A stretch of DNA of 64,000 nucleotides, taken from the NCBI GenBank assembly GCA_039566865.1, contig CM076943.1, positions 17,477,501-17,541,500 on the forward strand. Reading direction: 5' to 3'. The position numbers and the translations under genes are program-made. The notes beneath the pieces were generated by a model. The model was not told the DNA's origin. It saw only the letters and a list, made by a program, of their open reading frames with translations, and made no database searches. Of the stretch, positions 1 through 11,349 are shown piece after piece (the first letter of the stretch is position 1; each line of letters opens with the position of its first letter). The stretch comes from Aurelia coerulea. Taxonomy: Eukaryota; Cnidaria; Scyphozoa; Semaeostomeae; Ulmaridae.

Positions 1-480
1 GCTCACCACCAAGTAAAAAAAAGTTCAAAACACACATAACGATAGGTTCAGGTGGCTCGCTACTGATATATATTTTACACTGCTTCCCATATGGTTTCCT
101 GTCACTCATGGTTTGATGGCTTGTTTGCTCGCCTCCCATAATGGGCGACGCTTAGAAAATGTGCCATGTTCCCCCCTCTGTGAAATACTTCAACAACTTT
201 GTATGTAGATTTGATTAATCCGATTTAAGAATTCATACTTTTTTCTCAATTAATTAGTGATATTACCAGTTCATTCTGTTTTTTCCTCAAAGCATCCTTG
301 AGGAAAATCATGATCCACCACATGGAAAATATTATCCACCACATGGGCATAATGGGCGACAGCACCCCAGTATGCATAATCCAGTTTCGGATGAAGAGCT
401 TGGTTTTCTAAAAGCTTATCTAAGCAATGCGGATCATGCTCGTGTGAAAATCCAGTCCACCTTGCTGATTTTATGTTGTG
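1..480. other. No recognisable gene
   Basis: I see no supportable coding region or named repeat in the first part. From about 290 the sequence may be the eroded upstream part of the LINE that becomes recognisable near 490. The long minus-strand frame at 271-735 runs antisense to reverse-transcriptase remnants and is not a gene. Confidence 0.4.
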
Positions 481-484
481 ACTG

Positions 485-1853
485 CTGTGAATGGGCAGAG
501 TTCTAACTTGGGGAGATATTTCAGCAGGGGTGCCCCAGGGATCTATTCTATGACTCTTGTTTTTTCTTGTGTATATAAATGATCTAGCTGTAGGCCTAAC
601 GTGCAATGCTAAGTTATTTGCTGACGATGCATCATAATTCACAGTCGTTGAAAATTCCAATACAGGTGATAGTGATATTAACCATGACCTAGGGTTAATA
701 AGACAGTGGGCTAAAAATTTGAGAATGTAATTCAATCCTGATCCTCAAAACAAGCTGTTGAATTAATATTCTCAAGGAAAAAACTTGAAATTGATCATCC
801 AGTGATTCTCTTTAACAACATACCTGTGAATAAATTTAATGAACATAAACATTTAAGAATTATCCTGGGCTCAAAGCATTCTTTTTCAGCTCATATCAAA
901 TCAGCTATCGCTAAGACAAGAAAGGGCACTGGGTTGCTTAAATACCTCTCCAAATATCTGCTTAGGCATACCCTAAGCGAATTATATAAGCTCTATGTGC
1001 GACCCCATCTAGACTATGGTGATGTTATTTACTATACTCCTGATAAAGTATATGTCAATGCAGTCAAAACATCATTTTGCCTAATTTAATGGAAAACTTA
1101 GAGTCTGTTCAGTATTCTGCTGCTTTAGCTGTATCAGGAGCATGGAGAGGAACATCCCGAGAGAAGCTGTACGCATAGTTTGGTTGAGAGTCACTGAGTT
1201 CCCGAAGATGGAGTAGACGCCTCACTTTGTCTTACAAGTTTATAAACAACCTAAGCCCTGCATATACAATGGATCTTATCCCTCCACTTCATCAGTCGCA
1301 GTACCAGCTTAGCAGTCACGATGTCACTGGACGAATTATGGCAAGAACAGAAAAATTCAGGTCTAGCTTCTATCCTAATTGCTTGTCCAAATGGAACAAG
1401 CTTGAACCTGAATTGAGACTTGCACCATCTGTTTCTGTTTTTAAAAAGAGCTTTCATCAATAATCCGCCCACCTGCAAAATCTGTCTTTGGAATTCACGA
1501 TCCAATCGGATCATCATATCTTGCTCAACTTAGGGTTGGTCTCAGCAAGTTAAACCTCCACACATCCAAGCATGATTTTCGGGATACCGTGAACCCAATG
1601 TGCCCAACGAGCGATGGCATTGAGGATACTGAGCACGTTTTTGTTGCTTTGCCCTTCGTTTGATGTTCAACGTAGAGATCTTTTTGCTGGAGTTGTTGAA
1701 TTATTACGGCCATTTATCCAAATCAACAATCTTTCAAACGATGCTCTTTCGCAGCTATTATTATATGGCGATAAAGGCCTTTCTCATGACTTGAATTCGA
1801 AAATACTTGAGTTGACTTTACGCTTCATCCACAAAACTGGTCGATTTAACTAA
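485..1853 (+). pseudogene. Decayed LINE, RT core to 3' end
   Basis: Remnant of a non-LTR retrotransposon ORF2. Across frames one can read GVPQGSIL, then YINDLAVG, then LFADDA, the RT signature block (positions about 510-630). Downstream the + frames give the post-RT region: HIKSAIAKTRKGTGLLKYLSK and LYVRPHLDYGDVIYY (802-1089), then FINNLSPAYTMDLIPP, with a Cys/His-poor tail ending in IHKTGRFN and a TAA at 1851-1853. Stops and frameshifts separate these blocks, so the element is dead. The layout fits the CR1/jockey group. A second copy of the same family begins at 4315, sharing the VQYSAA block. Confidence 0.75.
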
Positions 1854-2195
1854 TATTATTTCAAATTCTATTCACATACCATGCAACCACCAAGTCTCTT
1901 AAAGTAACATTTCTATTTGTTTTGAAATCCTCTGTCTCGCATTAGATGTCAGGTATGAGGTACGATAATAAAAACGCACACAAAAATGAGTTAATTTTGC
2001 GATATTTTCTGTTTTTGAGTCATTACAGCCCCAACGTGACATCTAATGTTAGACATTCTCAAGAAAAGTATTTATCGTTTATGTCTGTAGCATTCATGTA
2101 AAGTTGTATGTGGTGTAACTCCTATTTCTATTTAACTTCATGAGGTAGTTAACTTCTTGGGGTTGGAAATTGCTCCTCGTGGTATAGTTCCATTA

Positions 2196-2741
2196 CCGGG
2201 TGTTCCAAAAAAATGTACTCCTGTTTCAAAAATCGCCAAAAATTGATTATCAAACCTTTGATAAAATTTTCTTTTTGAGTTGTTTTGTCAAAGACCAAAA
2301 ATATTCATAGATGATAAAATGTTTGCTTTTGATGCAACAAGGTAGAACAATTACACGTTGAAAAACCTTATCTTGATCTATAGTTGTTAAGCAAAATAGT
2401 AAATCTTGCCTATGAGTCAAAAATTTTCAGATTTTTTATCATCATTGAGACCGGCCATGATTTTGCGCATTTCTTTCTGTCATTTATGCCCAAACTAGAT
2501 GGTTTACATGCACAAAGAAATTGATCTGGCAATCATCAGTGCTTTTTTGCAGTATGGTACAAAACCAGGTAGCCCTAAAAAGAGCTAAATTTGCTACTTT
2601 TTAAGCCAATTATAAGATCAGCTATGCATTGAAAAATAATTTGGTCCTTGATATACTTGACAAAAAAAGAAAATTGAAGATCGGCCGTGAAATCAATTTT
2701 TGGTGATTTTTCAAACGGGAGTACTTTTTTGGGACACCCGG
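2196..2741. mobile_element. Tc1/mariner-like MITE, TIR CCGGGTGTCCCAAAA
   Basis: A 546-bp element without coding capacity. The left end reads CCGGGTGTTCCAAAAA and the right end is its near-perfect inverse (TTTTGGGACACCCGG). It is flanked on both sides by TA, the target of Tc1/mariner transposases. The terminal homology runs inward for about 50 bp. An inverted copy of the whole element lies at 16088-16636. Confidence 0.85.
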
Positions 2742-2874
2742 TAGTATTGTTAAGTAGTTTTTAGGTAGAGTAATCTGTAGCATGTATTGTATGTTAAAGA
2801 AAACATTTTAACAACTAACCCCCCCCCCCACCTCCCCCATTACGAAAGCGGTAAAGGAACTATTTTTGATGCAG

Positions 2875-3130
2875 ATTAACGCAACTTTTAAAGTATCTTA
2901 CAATGTATTCAATCATTAATCATATCACAATGTTTTCAATCACTTTAGACTCTGGCAACCAGGGGGATGTGAAGAGCTCGTTTACCTTGGCTAATGGACT
3001 CACTCTTCTCAGTGCAATTTTAGCCGTGACTTTAGGCTTCTTCGTCACAAAGGCAATTGTGAAAAGACGAGCAGGACAGAAACAACATGGATTTGAAAAG
3101 AAGCAAGAATATTTGAATCAAGTATTTTAA
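2875..3130 (+). CDS. Possible terminal exon with membrane segment
   Basis: The open frame starts after an acceptor-like ...GATGCAG at 2874 and ends at TAA 3128-3130. It encodes about 80 residues, with a Gly/Ser-containing lead, a hydrophobic stretch (LTLLSAILAVTLGFFVTKAIV) and a basic tail (KRRAGQKQHGFEKK). Such a profile suits the end of a single-pass membrane protein with a short cytoplasmic tail. An AATAAA lies 16 bp after the stop. An internal ATG at 2903 could equally start a tiny protein. No upstream partner exon was found; the preceding 2 kb is a MITE and a dead LINE. I do not recognise a family. Confidence 0.4.
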
Positions 3131-3145
3131 CTGATCCAATAATGT

Positions 3146-3151
3146 AATAAA
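3146..3151 (+). promoter_or_regulatory. AATAAA polyadenylation signal
   Basis: Canonical hexamer just after the stop codon at 3130, supporting a + strand transcript end here. Confidence 0.4.
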
Positions 3152-3974
3152 CACCACACAAGCACATCACATGCACCTACAATGACCCTAGTAGTTAAGA
3201 CATTTGATAGAATTGTGTCCTATTGAATTTGTATTTTTTCCAGTATAGATCCCCGGGTGTCTCATCAAAATTATCCCAGGTTAGCAACAGGATCCATCAA
3301 TTTAGGGAGTAAAATAACAAATTATGTAGCTTTAAGAAGCTGAACATGATTTTTTTTGAAGTGTCTGTTTTTCAAAACTTCTAAAGTCATACAGGGTTGA
3401 TTTAAAGAATAAACCGACAGAATTCTATGTTTTCCATAATATTACAAACTTCCCTCTGTACAAGGTGGGTTTATTTTCTGCTCGATGATACTCAAGACTT
3501 TTCAGCATGGAACTTATCAGATGGTTGTTACTTTAGATATTAATTTCCACTTCATTCATTTGGATTAATAATGTTCACTTTCGAAACGGCAAAAAGGCAA
3601 TGGATCAACATCCATGCACTGTTATCCCAATGGCGCCTACCTTTCCTTGTATCAATTGTATTTATTCACAGTCCTGTTTTCGTGACATAGTACACAGTTA
3701 CACGGAGCAATTTCTTTCCTGTTGGTTTCCGTATACGATGATTTTCAAATTCTAGCGTCCGTTTGTATTGACCAATCAAAAGTTTCGCTGTGTAGCTCCC
3801 TGTGGTCATCTCTTGTGACAGTTGTTTTCTTATCACATCAACAGCGGAATTTGAAACCACAGAATTATTTTTACGCCATGTTGACAGGGCAGAAATCGCT
3901 CTGTGTACTTTTGCAGGAAACTCCAATGCAGATAAACACAATATTTAGGGACCGTCTAAATCGATCGGTTACAG

Positions 3975-4238
3975 GAATTGAGTCCATATAAATAGCTGAG
4001 CGTTAACGCTATGCTGACAAACTGCTGACGGCCCTTTGTTATCACACAATTGTGCTAAAGTCATTAGTAGTGGAGCCCAAAGACTTCTTAATCCTTGCAT
4101 TATCCTTAATCCTTGCATTATTAAGAAGTCTTTGGTCTCCACTACTAATGACTTTAGCACAATTGTGCGATAACAAAGGGCCGTCAGCAGTTTGTCAGCA
4201 TAGCGTTAACGCTCAGCTATTTATATGGACTCAATCCC
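3975..4238. mobile_element. Near-perfect foldback element, 264 bp
   Basis: Two arms of about 125 bp are inverse copies of each other (GAGTCCATATAAATAGCTGA on the left, its complement at the right end), meeting around 4106. A direct repeat CTTAATCCTTGCATTA lies at the centre. It has no coding capacity. The high arm identity implies a recent origin or arm-to-arm conversion. The short ORFs here are mirror images of each other. Confidence 0.85.
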
Positions 4239-4314
4239 TTTAACTTTTGGCACAGTGAAATCTCCTAAATAACGTCAATTGGGGAAAACAGCTATAGTTA
4301 TCCAAATATGTCTT

Positions 4315-4935
4315 TGGACCTGACAAGGAAACTTGAACATGTGCAGTACTCTGCGGCATTTGTGTTACAACTGGTGCTTGGAGAGGCAACAACAGGCGAA
4401 GACTTTACGAGGAATTGGTTTGGAAAAACGTTTAATGCAGAAGGTAGTATAGACGTTAATTTCATTTTTACACCCTAAAAATGACGTCATCTCCCATGTA
4501 TCTTTTTGAGGAAATTCCTCCTGAGAGCGACATCTCATACAATATTAGACATGCGCGGTCTTATGATCCAAGCATTCCAAGAACTGTTCGCTTCTGAAAT
4601 TCCTTCTTCCACAACGTCCTTTATGAATAGAATATGCTCGATAATGACATCAAAATGCAACTTCCTTTTGATGAATTTAAAAGAAAAGTTTTTGGCAAAA
4701 ATCAGACCATCCAGGAATCCGATATTTCATGTGCATGGCATTATTAGCATTCGACGATTGATAAAACTTCGTGTCATATTTTTTGATTTAAATAAGCACA
4801 AATTTCGGCACAATTTTGACTGTTTAAGCCCTATTTATGATTGTGGCAAGGTGATTGCAGATAATGAACATTTTCTCCTGTATTGCCCTATGTATGACAA
4901 TTGTATGACACATTACGGCAAGATCTTTTTGTTCA
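4315..4935 (+). pseudogene. Decayed LINE 3' fragment
   Basis: Starts with KLEHVQYSAA in frame, followed by frameshifts through a RGNNRRRLYEELVW-like block. From 4506 it gives a C-terminal LINE tail: LIKLRVIFFDLNKHKFRHNF, then SPIYDCGKVIADNEHFLLYC. This is the Cys/His-containing end typical of CR1-like ORF2 proteins, with one expected Cys of the knuckle changed to Tyr. The same VQYSAA block occurs in the LINE at 485-1853, so both belong to one family. It ends abruptly in the minisatellite at about 4946. Confidence 0.7.
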
Positions 4936-4945
4936 TCTCAAAAGG

Positions 4946-5172
4946 GCTATCTTTAAAACGGGGAACGGGGAACGGGGAAAAAACGGGGAAAAACGGGGAA
5001 AAAACGGGGAAAAAACGGGGAACGGCGAACGGGGAACTTTAAAAGGGGGAACTTTAAACGAGGAACGGGGAACTTTAAAATGGGGAGCTTTAAAACGGGG
5101 AGCTTTAAAACGGGAACCGGGAACCGGGAACCGGGAACCGGGAACCGGGAACCGGGAACCGGGAACCGGGAA
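4946..5172. repeat. G-rich minisatellite, left block
   Basis: Tandem variants of AACGGGGAACTTTAAA and shorter AACGGGG / AACCGGG units. The run of ACCGGGA heptamers at 5108-5170 is almost perfect. The same units recur at 7459-7650 and 7915-7978, on the other side of the LINE. Confidence 0.95.
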
Positions 5173-7440
5173 CGTTTAGCCAAGTTCTAAACAAAAAATC
5201 CAAGACTACTCATGTTTCATGTCTAAGTGTTGAGGGTGAAACAATACTTGACAATAAGGCTATCGCTGAATCCATGAATAATTTTTTCTGTGGCATTGGT
5301 AAAAAACTCAGTGACAAAATACCGGATACGGTAAATCCACTTTTGGGAAATGAATATTCTGTCAATAAAGAAAATACTAAGTTCCACTTTAAGCCCGTGT
5401 ATACACGTCAGGTCGAAAAGGTCTTTGGAAAATTCAAATCATCTATGGGATCTGGGCCTGATGGCATTGCCAACTTTTTCTTGAAAGCTGGACTTCCAAT
5501 CTTGGCCGATTCTCTTTGCGACATGTTTAATCTCTCTTTAGCTACTGGTGTTTTCCCGGATAGTTGGGAAATTGCAAGAGTTGCCCCTATATTTAAAAGT
5601 GGCCAACAGAATGATCGCTCAAATTACAGACCCATATCAGCTCTCCCTTTTTTATCAAGAGTGTTTGAAAAGTTGGTTTACAATCAGCTTTATGAGTATG
5701 TGGACGGAAATAAGCATCTTTTTTCGCATCAATCCGGTTTTAGGAGTTTGCACTCTGTAGTTACATCCCTTTTAAACAATTCCAATGATTGGTACGTCAA
5801 TATAGATAATGGAAAATACACTGCTATGGTCTTCATCGACCTTAAGAAAGCATTTGACACGGTCAATCATCAAATTCTTCTCGCGAAACTGAAGAAATAT
5901 GGCATTGATGGCCTCGAATATTTATGGTTCCAATCTTACTTAGAAAACAGATGTCAGTTCTGTAAAGTTAATGGTGCATGTTCTGATTTGCACGATATTG
6001 ATTGTGGTGTTCCTCAGGGATCGTGTTTAGGACCACTCCTTTTTCTAATCTACATTAATGATCTTCCTTTGGCACTCAATAAATGTAATCTGACAATGTA
6101 TGCTGACGATACTAGCATCTCATATGCCTCTAAAAACATCGAAGAGCTTAATACTACACTAAATAGGGATCTCGATTGTCTAAACAAATGGTTGCAGGGT
6201 AACAAACTGTCGTTAAATGTTGTAAAGACGCAAGCGATGGTTATAGGTTCCCAGCCAAACCTTTTTTTTTTTTTTCAGTAATTTATTTTGAGTGGGCAGG
6301 AAGTATTCTAGCTACTTAAAGCTAATTTAAGCCCACTGTGCATGCTGCATCCAGGCACGGGACCCCTAGTTTAACGTCCCTTCCGAAGGACGGCGAGGTG
6401 AGTTGCGAAGCCAAGCCTCCGAGGTCACCCATCCGGAGTTTGACCTCACTGAACCGAGCTTAACTTCAGTCTCCTGACGGAAACGGATTAAGCCGCTCGG
6501 CCACTCACCCCACAAACGGCCACTCACCCCACAAACCTGAAGAAGATTGCTGAAAAGAAAGTAGATTCTCCAACTTTTTCTATTGGAGGCTCTGACATAA
6601 ATCTAGTTAACAATGTGAAATATTTAGGTGTTCAACTTGACTGTAATCTTGACTGGAATCAGCACATGAAAGTCTCATGTGGCAAAGTATCTCGTGCTTT
6701 AGGTTTTCTCAAGTATGCTAAGAAATTCGTACCGAAACCTACTCTGATACAAATGTACAGAGGCATTGTCGAGCCACACTTTCGCTACTGTTGCTCTGTA
6801 TGGGGAAGCTGTTGCGAAGCTAGATTGCAATCTCTGCAAAAATTGCAAAATCGAGCTGCAAGGATTGTCTCAAATAGCAGTTATGATACATCTGCGACCC
6901 TTTTGATTAATAACCTTAAATGGCTTACTGTCAGTGATATGATTAAAAGCGAAACAGCTACGGTTACGTATAAAGCAATAACTGGCCTTGCACCTAGCTA
7001 TCTTTCTTATTTGTTCACACAAAATTCTGACCGAAATATTGATATTAGCTTGCGAAATGCAGCCACTGATCTCTATATCCCAAGGATGACAACCTGCAAA
7101 GGACAAAAAGCGATATCTTTTCGTGGCGCTAGAACTTGGAATCAGCTTCCGTTGGATATAAAACAAGCGAATTCGCTTAATTCGTTTAAATGCCAACTAA
7201 AAAACCATCTGCAGCCTTCTGCTTGAACATTTGATTGTGATTTTTCGTTCCATTCACCAGTTTTGATTTTACTCTTTTTAATTTTTTATCATAAGTATTC
7301 TAGTTAGATTTTTTAAATTTTATCACTTGTAATTAGGTTATTATAGTAAAGTATTGTTAATTTTGTAAGCTTTTTAACACGGCCCCCTGTAAAGCAGTCG
7401 TTGATTGATGGGGCCACCGTGTATAAATAATTAAAAATGA
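5172..7440 (+). mobile_element. 5'-truncated CR1/L2-like LINE, RT and 3' end
   Basis: Non-LTR retrotransposon ORF2 lacking its endonuclease part. It is open from FSQVLNKKSK (5175) through the full RT: SGPDGIANFF, NYRPISALPFLSRVFEKLV, QSGFR, FIDLKKAFDTVNH, GVPQGSCLGPLLFLIYINDL, and the catalytic YADDT. The frame is interrupted at 6262 by a SINE and resumes at 6538 (KKIAEKKVDSPTF), ending at TGA 7224-7226. Without the SINE the frame is continuous. The 3' UTR carries a hairpin (GGCCCCCTGT...GATGGGGCC, 7382-7414), the kind used for template recognition by L2-type RTs, then an A-rich tail. The minisatellite on both sides suggests insertion into an existing array with 5' truncation. Confidence 0.9.
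6262..6531 (-). mobile_element. SINE with tRNA-like and 5S-like promoter parts
   Basis: Inserted in the LINE reverse transcriptase on the minus strand, with a T-run (poly-A tail) at 6262-6275. The target duplication CAAACC is at 6256-6261 and 6532-6537. Read on the minus strand, the head has a perfect pol III A-box (TGGCCGAGCGG), as in tRNA-Leu/Ser. It continues into a 5S rRNA-like internal promoter (AAGTTAAGCTCGGTT, then GGATGGGTGACC). A body with CGTCCTTCGGAAGGGACG follows. The outermost 19 bp (CGGCCACTCACCCCACAAA) are duplicated in tandem at the head. Removing the SINE restores the LINE reading frame exactly. Confidence 0.85.
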
Positions 7441-7458
7441 AATTAAATGAAAATGAAA

Positions 7459-7650
7459 TGAAACGGGGAACTTTAAAATGGGGAACTTTAAAACGGGGAA
7501 CTGTAAAACGGGGAACGTGGAACGGGGAATGGGGAACTTTGAAATGGGGACCTTTAAAACGGGGAACTTTAAAACGGGGAACTTTAAAACGGGAAACGGG
7601 GAACTTTAAAATGGGGAACTTTAAAACGGGGAAATTTAAAACGGGGAACA
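7459..7650. repeat. G-rich minisatellite, middle block
   Basis: About a dozen units of AACGGGGAACTTTAAA with single-base variants, directly after the A-rich tail of the LINE. Open frames across it are products of the repeat and are not genes. Confidence 0.95.
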
Positions 7651-7910
7651 TTGGGAATTACCATAGTCATGTACCTTTTCTTCGTGGCACAGGCATACAC
7701 GTATGTTTATAAGAAACTAAGAGTTTCGGCCAGTACTGGAAGTTTCTTAAAATTATCAGATTTTTAATACTCGGGAATTTCATACGAGTTTCTTAGGGGT
7801 TCCATAACAATCTTCATGTTCACCACCTGTGCCCATGAATGCTCACACGTTTCAAAACAGAGCCATTGAAGTCTTTCCAATGTTTAGACTTCACTCAGGT
7901 ACCTTTCAAG

Positions 7911-7980
7911 TGGCTATCTTTAAAACGGGGAACTTTAAAACGGGGAACTTTAAACCAGGGAACTTTAAAATGGGGAACTT
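7911..7980. repeat. G-rich minisatellite, right block
   Basis: Four units of the same minisatellite. Its left junction (GGCTATCTTTAAAACGGGGA) is the same as that of the block at 4946, pointing to a segmental duplication of the array edge. Confidence 0.9.
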
Positions 7981-8134
7981 GGGCTTCTTTGCCTGAACGC
8001 ACCATCCTCAGATTTGAAACGAGCACGATATCCTTATTGTGGTATTTATATTTGAATTTACACGTATTTTTTACAAGAAACTGCCTATTTTCTATAAGAA
8101 TCTCAACTCTCGGATCACCAAAAATTAAGAAATT

Positions 8135-8223
8135 TGTGTTGTGTTGTGTTGTGTTGTGTTGTGTTGTGTTGTGTTGTGTTGTGTTGTGTTATGTTGTGTT
8201 GTGTTGTGTTGTGTTGTGTTGTG
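8135..8223. repeat. (TGTGT)n pentanucleotide microsatellite
   Basis: About 17 tandem copies of the pentamer GTGTT, with one A interruption near 8190 and one C near 8223. Confidence 0.97.
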
Positions 8224-8224
8224 C

Positions 8225-10160
8225 TGTTAGTTTTATTTTGCTTCAACCGGGTGATTAAAAAAAGAATCAAACCTTCTGAGTAATGTCAAACAGGAAACAA
8301 GTGAAACTAAAACAAAAAGATGTCAAGGATTTCCTTTTCCCAGTAGTGGAGCTAATAATTAGCACATCAAACATCTTCATTTGATAATCTTGAGTTCGAT
8401 CCGATAACAATGGCACACTATAAAATGTTTGAAGTTTTCAAGTAATATAGAACAGAAATTGTTTAACCACTTTAGAAGAAACCTCAGGCCGATTTTTATG
8501 AAAAATGGTGCCCTCATATAAGAAACTTCTCAGCCTGATTTAGGAAGGTTCTTACAGGAGGATCCCAAATAAATTCATATCTAACAATCTTTGTTAAAAC
8601 CAGGTGCCAAATATTTTTAAAGACTTCATCAATAGTATCTCAATCTACGTATCTAGCATGTATACTAAGGTTGAGTAAATTTCGAGCGAATGCTAGGTAT
8701 CAACAAAATACTGTTCAATAGTGTTTGCTCTGGGTTTCCTTTAAAGTTTCAAGATTAATGACCTTTTAATTGGAACTAAACAGGCTGTTTTGAAAAACTG
8801 GTTTATATTTTGCGGGTTCTTACTGTACTGTTTCTTATCTGCAGTTTTGTGTAAAAAATGAACGGGAATCCAGCAACCAGTTCCCCTAGAAATGGTTATT
8901 CCCAATCGTCCTTTAGTCCAATAGTCCTTTAGTCCAATAGTCTATCAGCCCAAAGTGCGTGTTTTCAAGGATTTCATGACAATGTCCCATTGATGCCATT
9001 TTCTTTTCTTACGTAACAGAAGGTATGTAGTTATGACTGGTATCTAACGAGATTTGACCAGAAACAGCAAGGAATACAAGACCTGTACAGACATGTACCT
9101 GTTGTTGTCTAGCAGTGCAAATAGACGTGTTGACAAGAAGAAGACTTCCTTGTATCAATTCCAACAGGTATCATGCGTTATAATATTCATATATGTATAT
9201 TATATTTACATATTTTGTCTTGCTCTCCGTCTGTCTAGGCTAGATATTATGTGATAAGTTTGAATCAAACTGCAAAGATCTTTGACCTTGTACACGCCCT
9301 TCAACGAAGAGAATTCTGACAGCCGAAACAAAATGGCGCCGAACGAAGTTTGACTAATTGAAACATGTTTATCGAATAACAAATGCGAAAGTTAGCTGTG
9401 AGGGGAAAACGGCAGCGAAAGTAAGGTAGTACGTGTAGTAGTTGTTGTACCATATTGTAAATGATATCGCAAGAATGAAGGTGGATTGCTGGGACATTTG
9501 TCTGGGAACGAACTGGTCATATTATAACCCGGGTATTATAAAACAAAAGTAATGATTGGTGATAGGTAATAATTTATACTTATGTATGAACATCAGCTAA
9601 GGGTACCCAATATGATTTTCAGGAATCTTGTATTACCAATTTTTTGGAGGTTCGAACCGGGACTCGTTATCTTGTTTCAAGCGGGAATCAGGAACTTGGT
9701 GATAGCATTTACAGAATCGGGAAGCGGGGTTGACTCGGATTGAAAAAAGTTATGCTAGAATCGCCTCGTTGTTGCAGCCTCGTTGGTGCCCCATTTTGGC
9801 AGTGGCGTTGCCAAGGATTGGGAAAATGCTCTCCCCTACTTCTTGTCAAAAGATGGCCCTTCTTGAACTTGTTACGAAACGAAGAGAGAGTAGTTGGGTA
9901 TCGGAATGGTAGGGTAAAAATATTTCCGAAAAATACTGGATATTGACAAAGAGGGTCGTTATAAGCGAAAGTAAAGGTTGGCGTTTTAAAAAAATGTTCT
10001 GGGTTGTGAGGATTGTTCCAAGACAAGGAAAAATTAATTTGCATGAAGACTGTCCTGAAGGTTGTGCTTCATGAAAATGTTAGAAAATGGCATTCTAAGC
10101 CAAGGACAATAATGTTTACTTCACCCAAAAGGTTCCTGGGGACACCAGAGGCAAATTAAG
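8225..10160. other. Intergenic, no gene recognised
   Basis: Contains a two-copy 16-17-bp tandem repeat (TTTAGTCCAATAGTCC, 8911-8945) and several TAAGAAAC/GTTTCTTA motifs. A short open stretch at 9054-9170 ends in a donor-like CAACAG|GTATC, but I could not link it to any exon. Confidence 0.4.
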
Positions 10161-10169
10161 GGGACAAAT

Positions 10170-11275
10170 CAGTGGCGGCTGGTGAGGAAAATACTTGGTG
10201 GGGCGAACTTGGGAAGAAGCAAGGGTCTGGGGGCGTAGCCCCCAGAAATTTTTTAGTGACCACGCCCTTCAAACGCTCGGAAAATGCTGGCAACGCCCTT
10301 TTCGATACATTTTCTAGAAACTTTCTGTAGAAACTTGGCATACCTAGTTTTCATTCTGCAATTCAGTGTTTGCTTACTTACGGCAGAATACCTCGAAAGA
10401 TATTTCCTTGCCTTCCTTTGTTTTGATCTCAAATTTTGTAAAAAGTGCTATTTCTCTCTGAAGAATGCAACAAACATTTTAAATCGCAACAAAATAGACA
10501 TCAGTACATCAGTCGCAAGCACCGTAGTTTGTCTAAGTTTTTTCTGGTTGAGACTCGCCAACAAGCAAAGAGGCAAGGATAGGAAACAGTAGGCCCTCCA
10601 AAAACTCGCTGCAACCTGTAAGCCAGTCTTAGTCTTACCTTGAATACGAGCTCCTTGTCAATCTACGCGATGATTACTTCCACTGAAATTCTGGGCAATC
10701 TGCTGGCCCAAACGTTTTACTTCTAATTTCTCTTCGTGACTTTGTCTACTCTTTGTCTATCACATTTCGATCGTTCTTTGACAACAACAGCCTACGAAAC
10801 TACGAAATTTTTGAAGCACCGATGGATGTTGCTGTTGTTGAGTGGGGAGGGCAAATTGATTTCTGCCCATATTTTGCGAAAATTGACCAATCAGCTAACT
10901 TCATGGAATGACGAAAACCACGAAAACACTGTAGTGCGCATGACAATAAGGATCTGAGAGGGGCAGAAAAAACTTTGCCCAGAAACACGGAAACAAAGAG
11001 AAAGTAGGTCAAAGAAATCGCAGCGTCTCTGATAGCCTCAAAGAGAAGCCGATTCTATCAATATCGATAGACATTAGACGTCACTTATCAATAGAAACAA
11101 CGACGCCACGCCCACACCTTTGATAGGGCTCACACAACAAGTACCAATACAGTGCCGATGTTTTATTCGAATCAAACACAAAATTATTTGTTGATTTTGT
11201 GATAATTTTTTACTTTTCTTTGAGATTTGCTGGTGGGGCACTGCCCCAAGTGCCCTATAGCACCAGCCGCCACTG
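10170..11275. mobile_element. hAT-like non-autonomous element, 8-bp TSD
   Basis: A 1,106-bp element with ends CAGTGGCGGCTGGTG and CACCAGCCGCCACTG. It is flanked on both sides by the identical octamer GGACAAAT (10162-10169 and 11276-11283). An 8-bp duplication with CAGTGGCGG termini is typical of hAT transposons. No transposase is visible. Subterminal GGGGCGTAGCCCC hairpins are present near the left end. Confidence 0.9.
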
Positions 11276-11349
11276 GGACAAATGGAGCAATTTCTTCCCT
11301 TCTCGATGAAAACTGGTGACAAGAAAGCCCCTCATGGTGACCCTAAGTC

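Noticed and set aside
271..735. 154-codon minus-strand frame
   Set aside because: Antisense to degenerate LINE reverse transcriptase; sense remnants (GVPQGS, YINDL, FADD) explain the region better.
4901..5179. Long open frames of NGERG / RFPVPGS type
   Set aside because: Pure translation of the minisatellite; open on both strands because the unit lacks stops.
7313..7712. Open frames with VPRFKVPRF / GTLKRGTLK repeats
   Set aside because: Products of the second minisatellite block; no start or splice context.
8135..8223. Telomere-like or CRISPR-like repeat
   Set aside because: A simple GTGTT pentamer run without spacers; not TTAGGG and not a CRISPR array.
9054..9175. Exon-like frame TRNSKEYKTCTDMYLL ending in CAACAG|GTATC
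   Set aside because: No convincing acceptor, partner exon or family; chance cannot be excluded.
9645..9670. GGTTCGAACC, a possible tRNA B-box
   Set aside because: No A-box at the right distance and no cloverleaf; probably chance.
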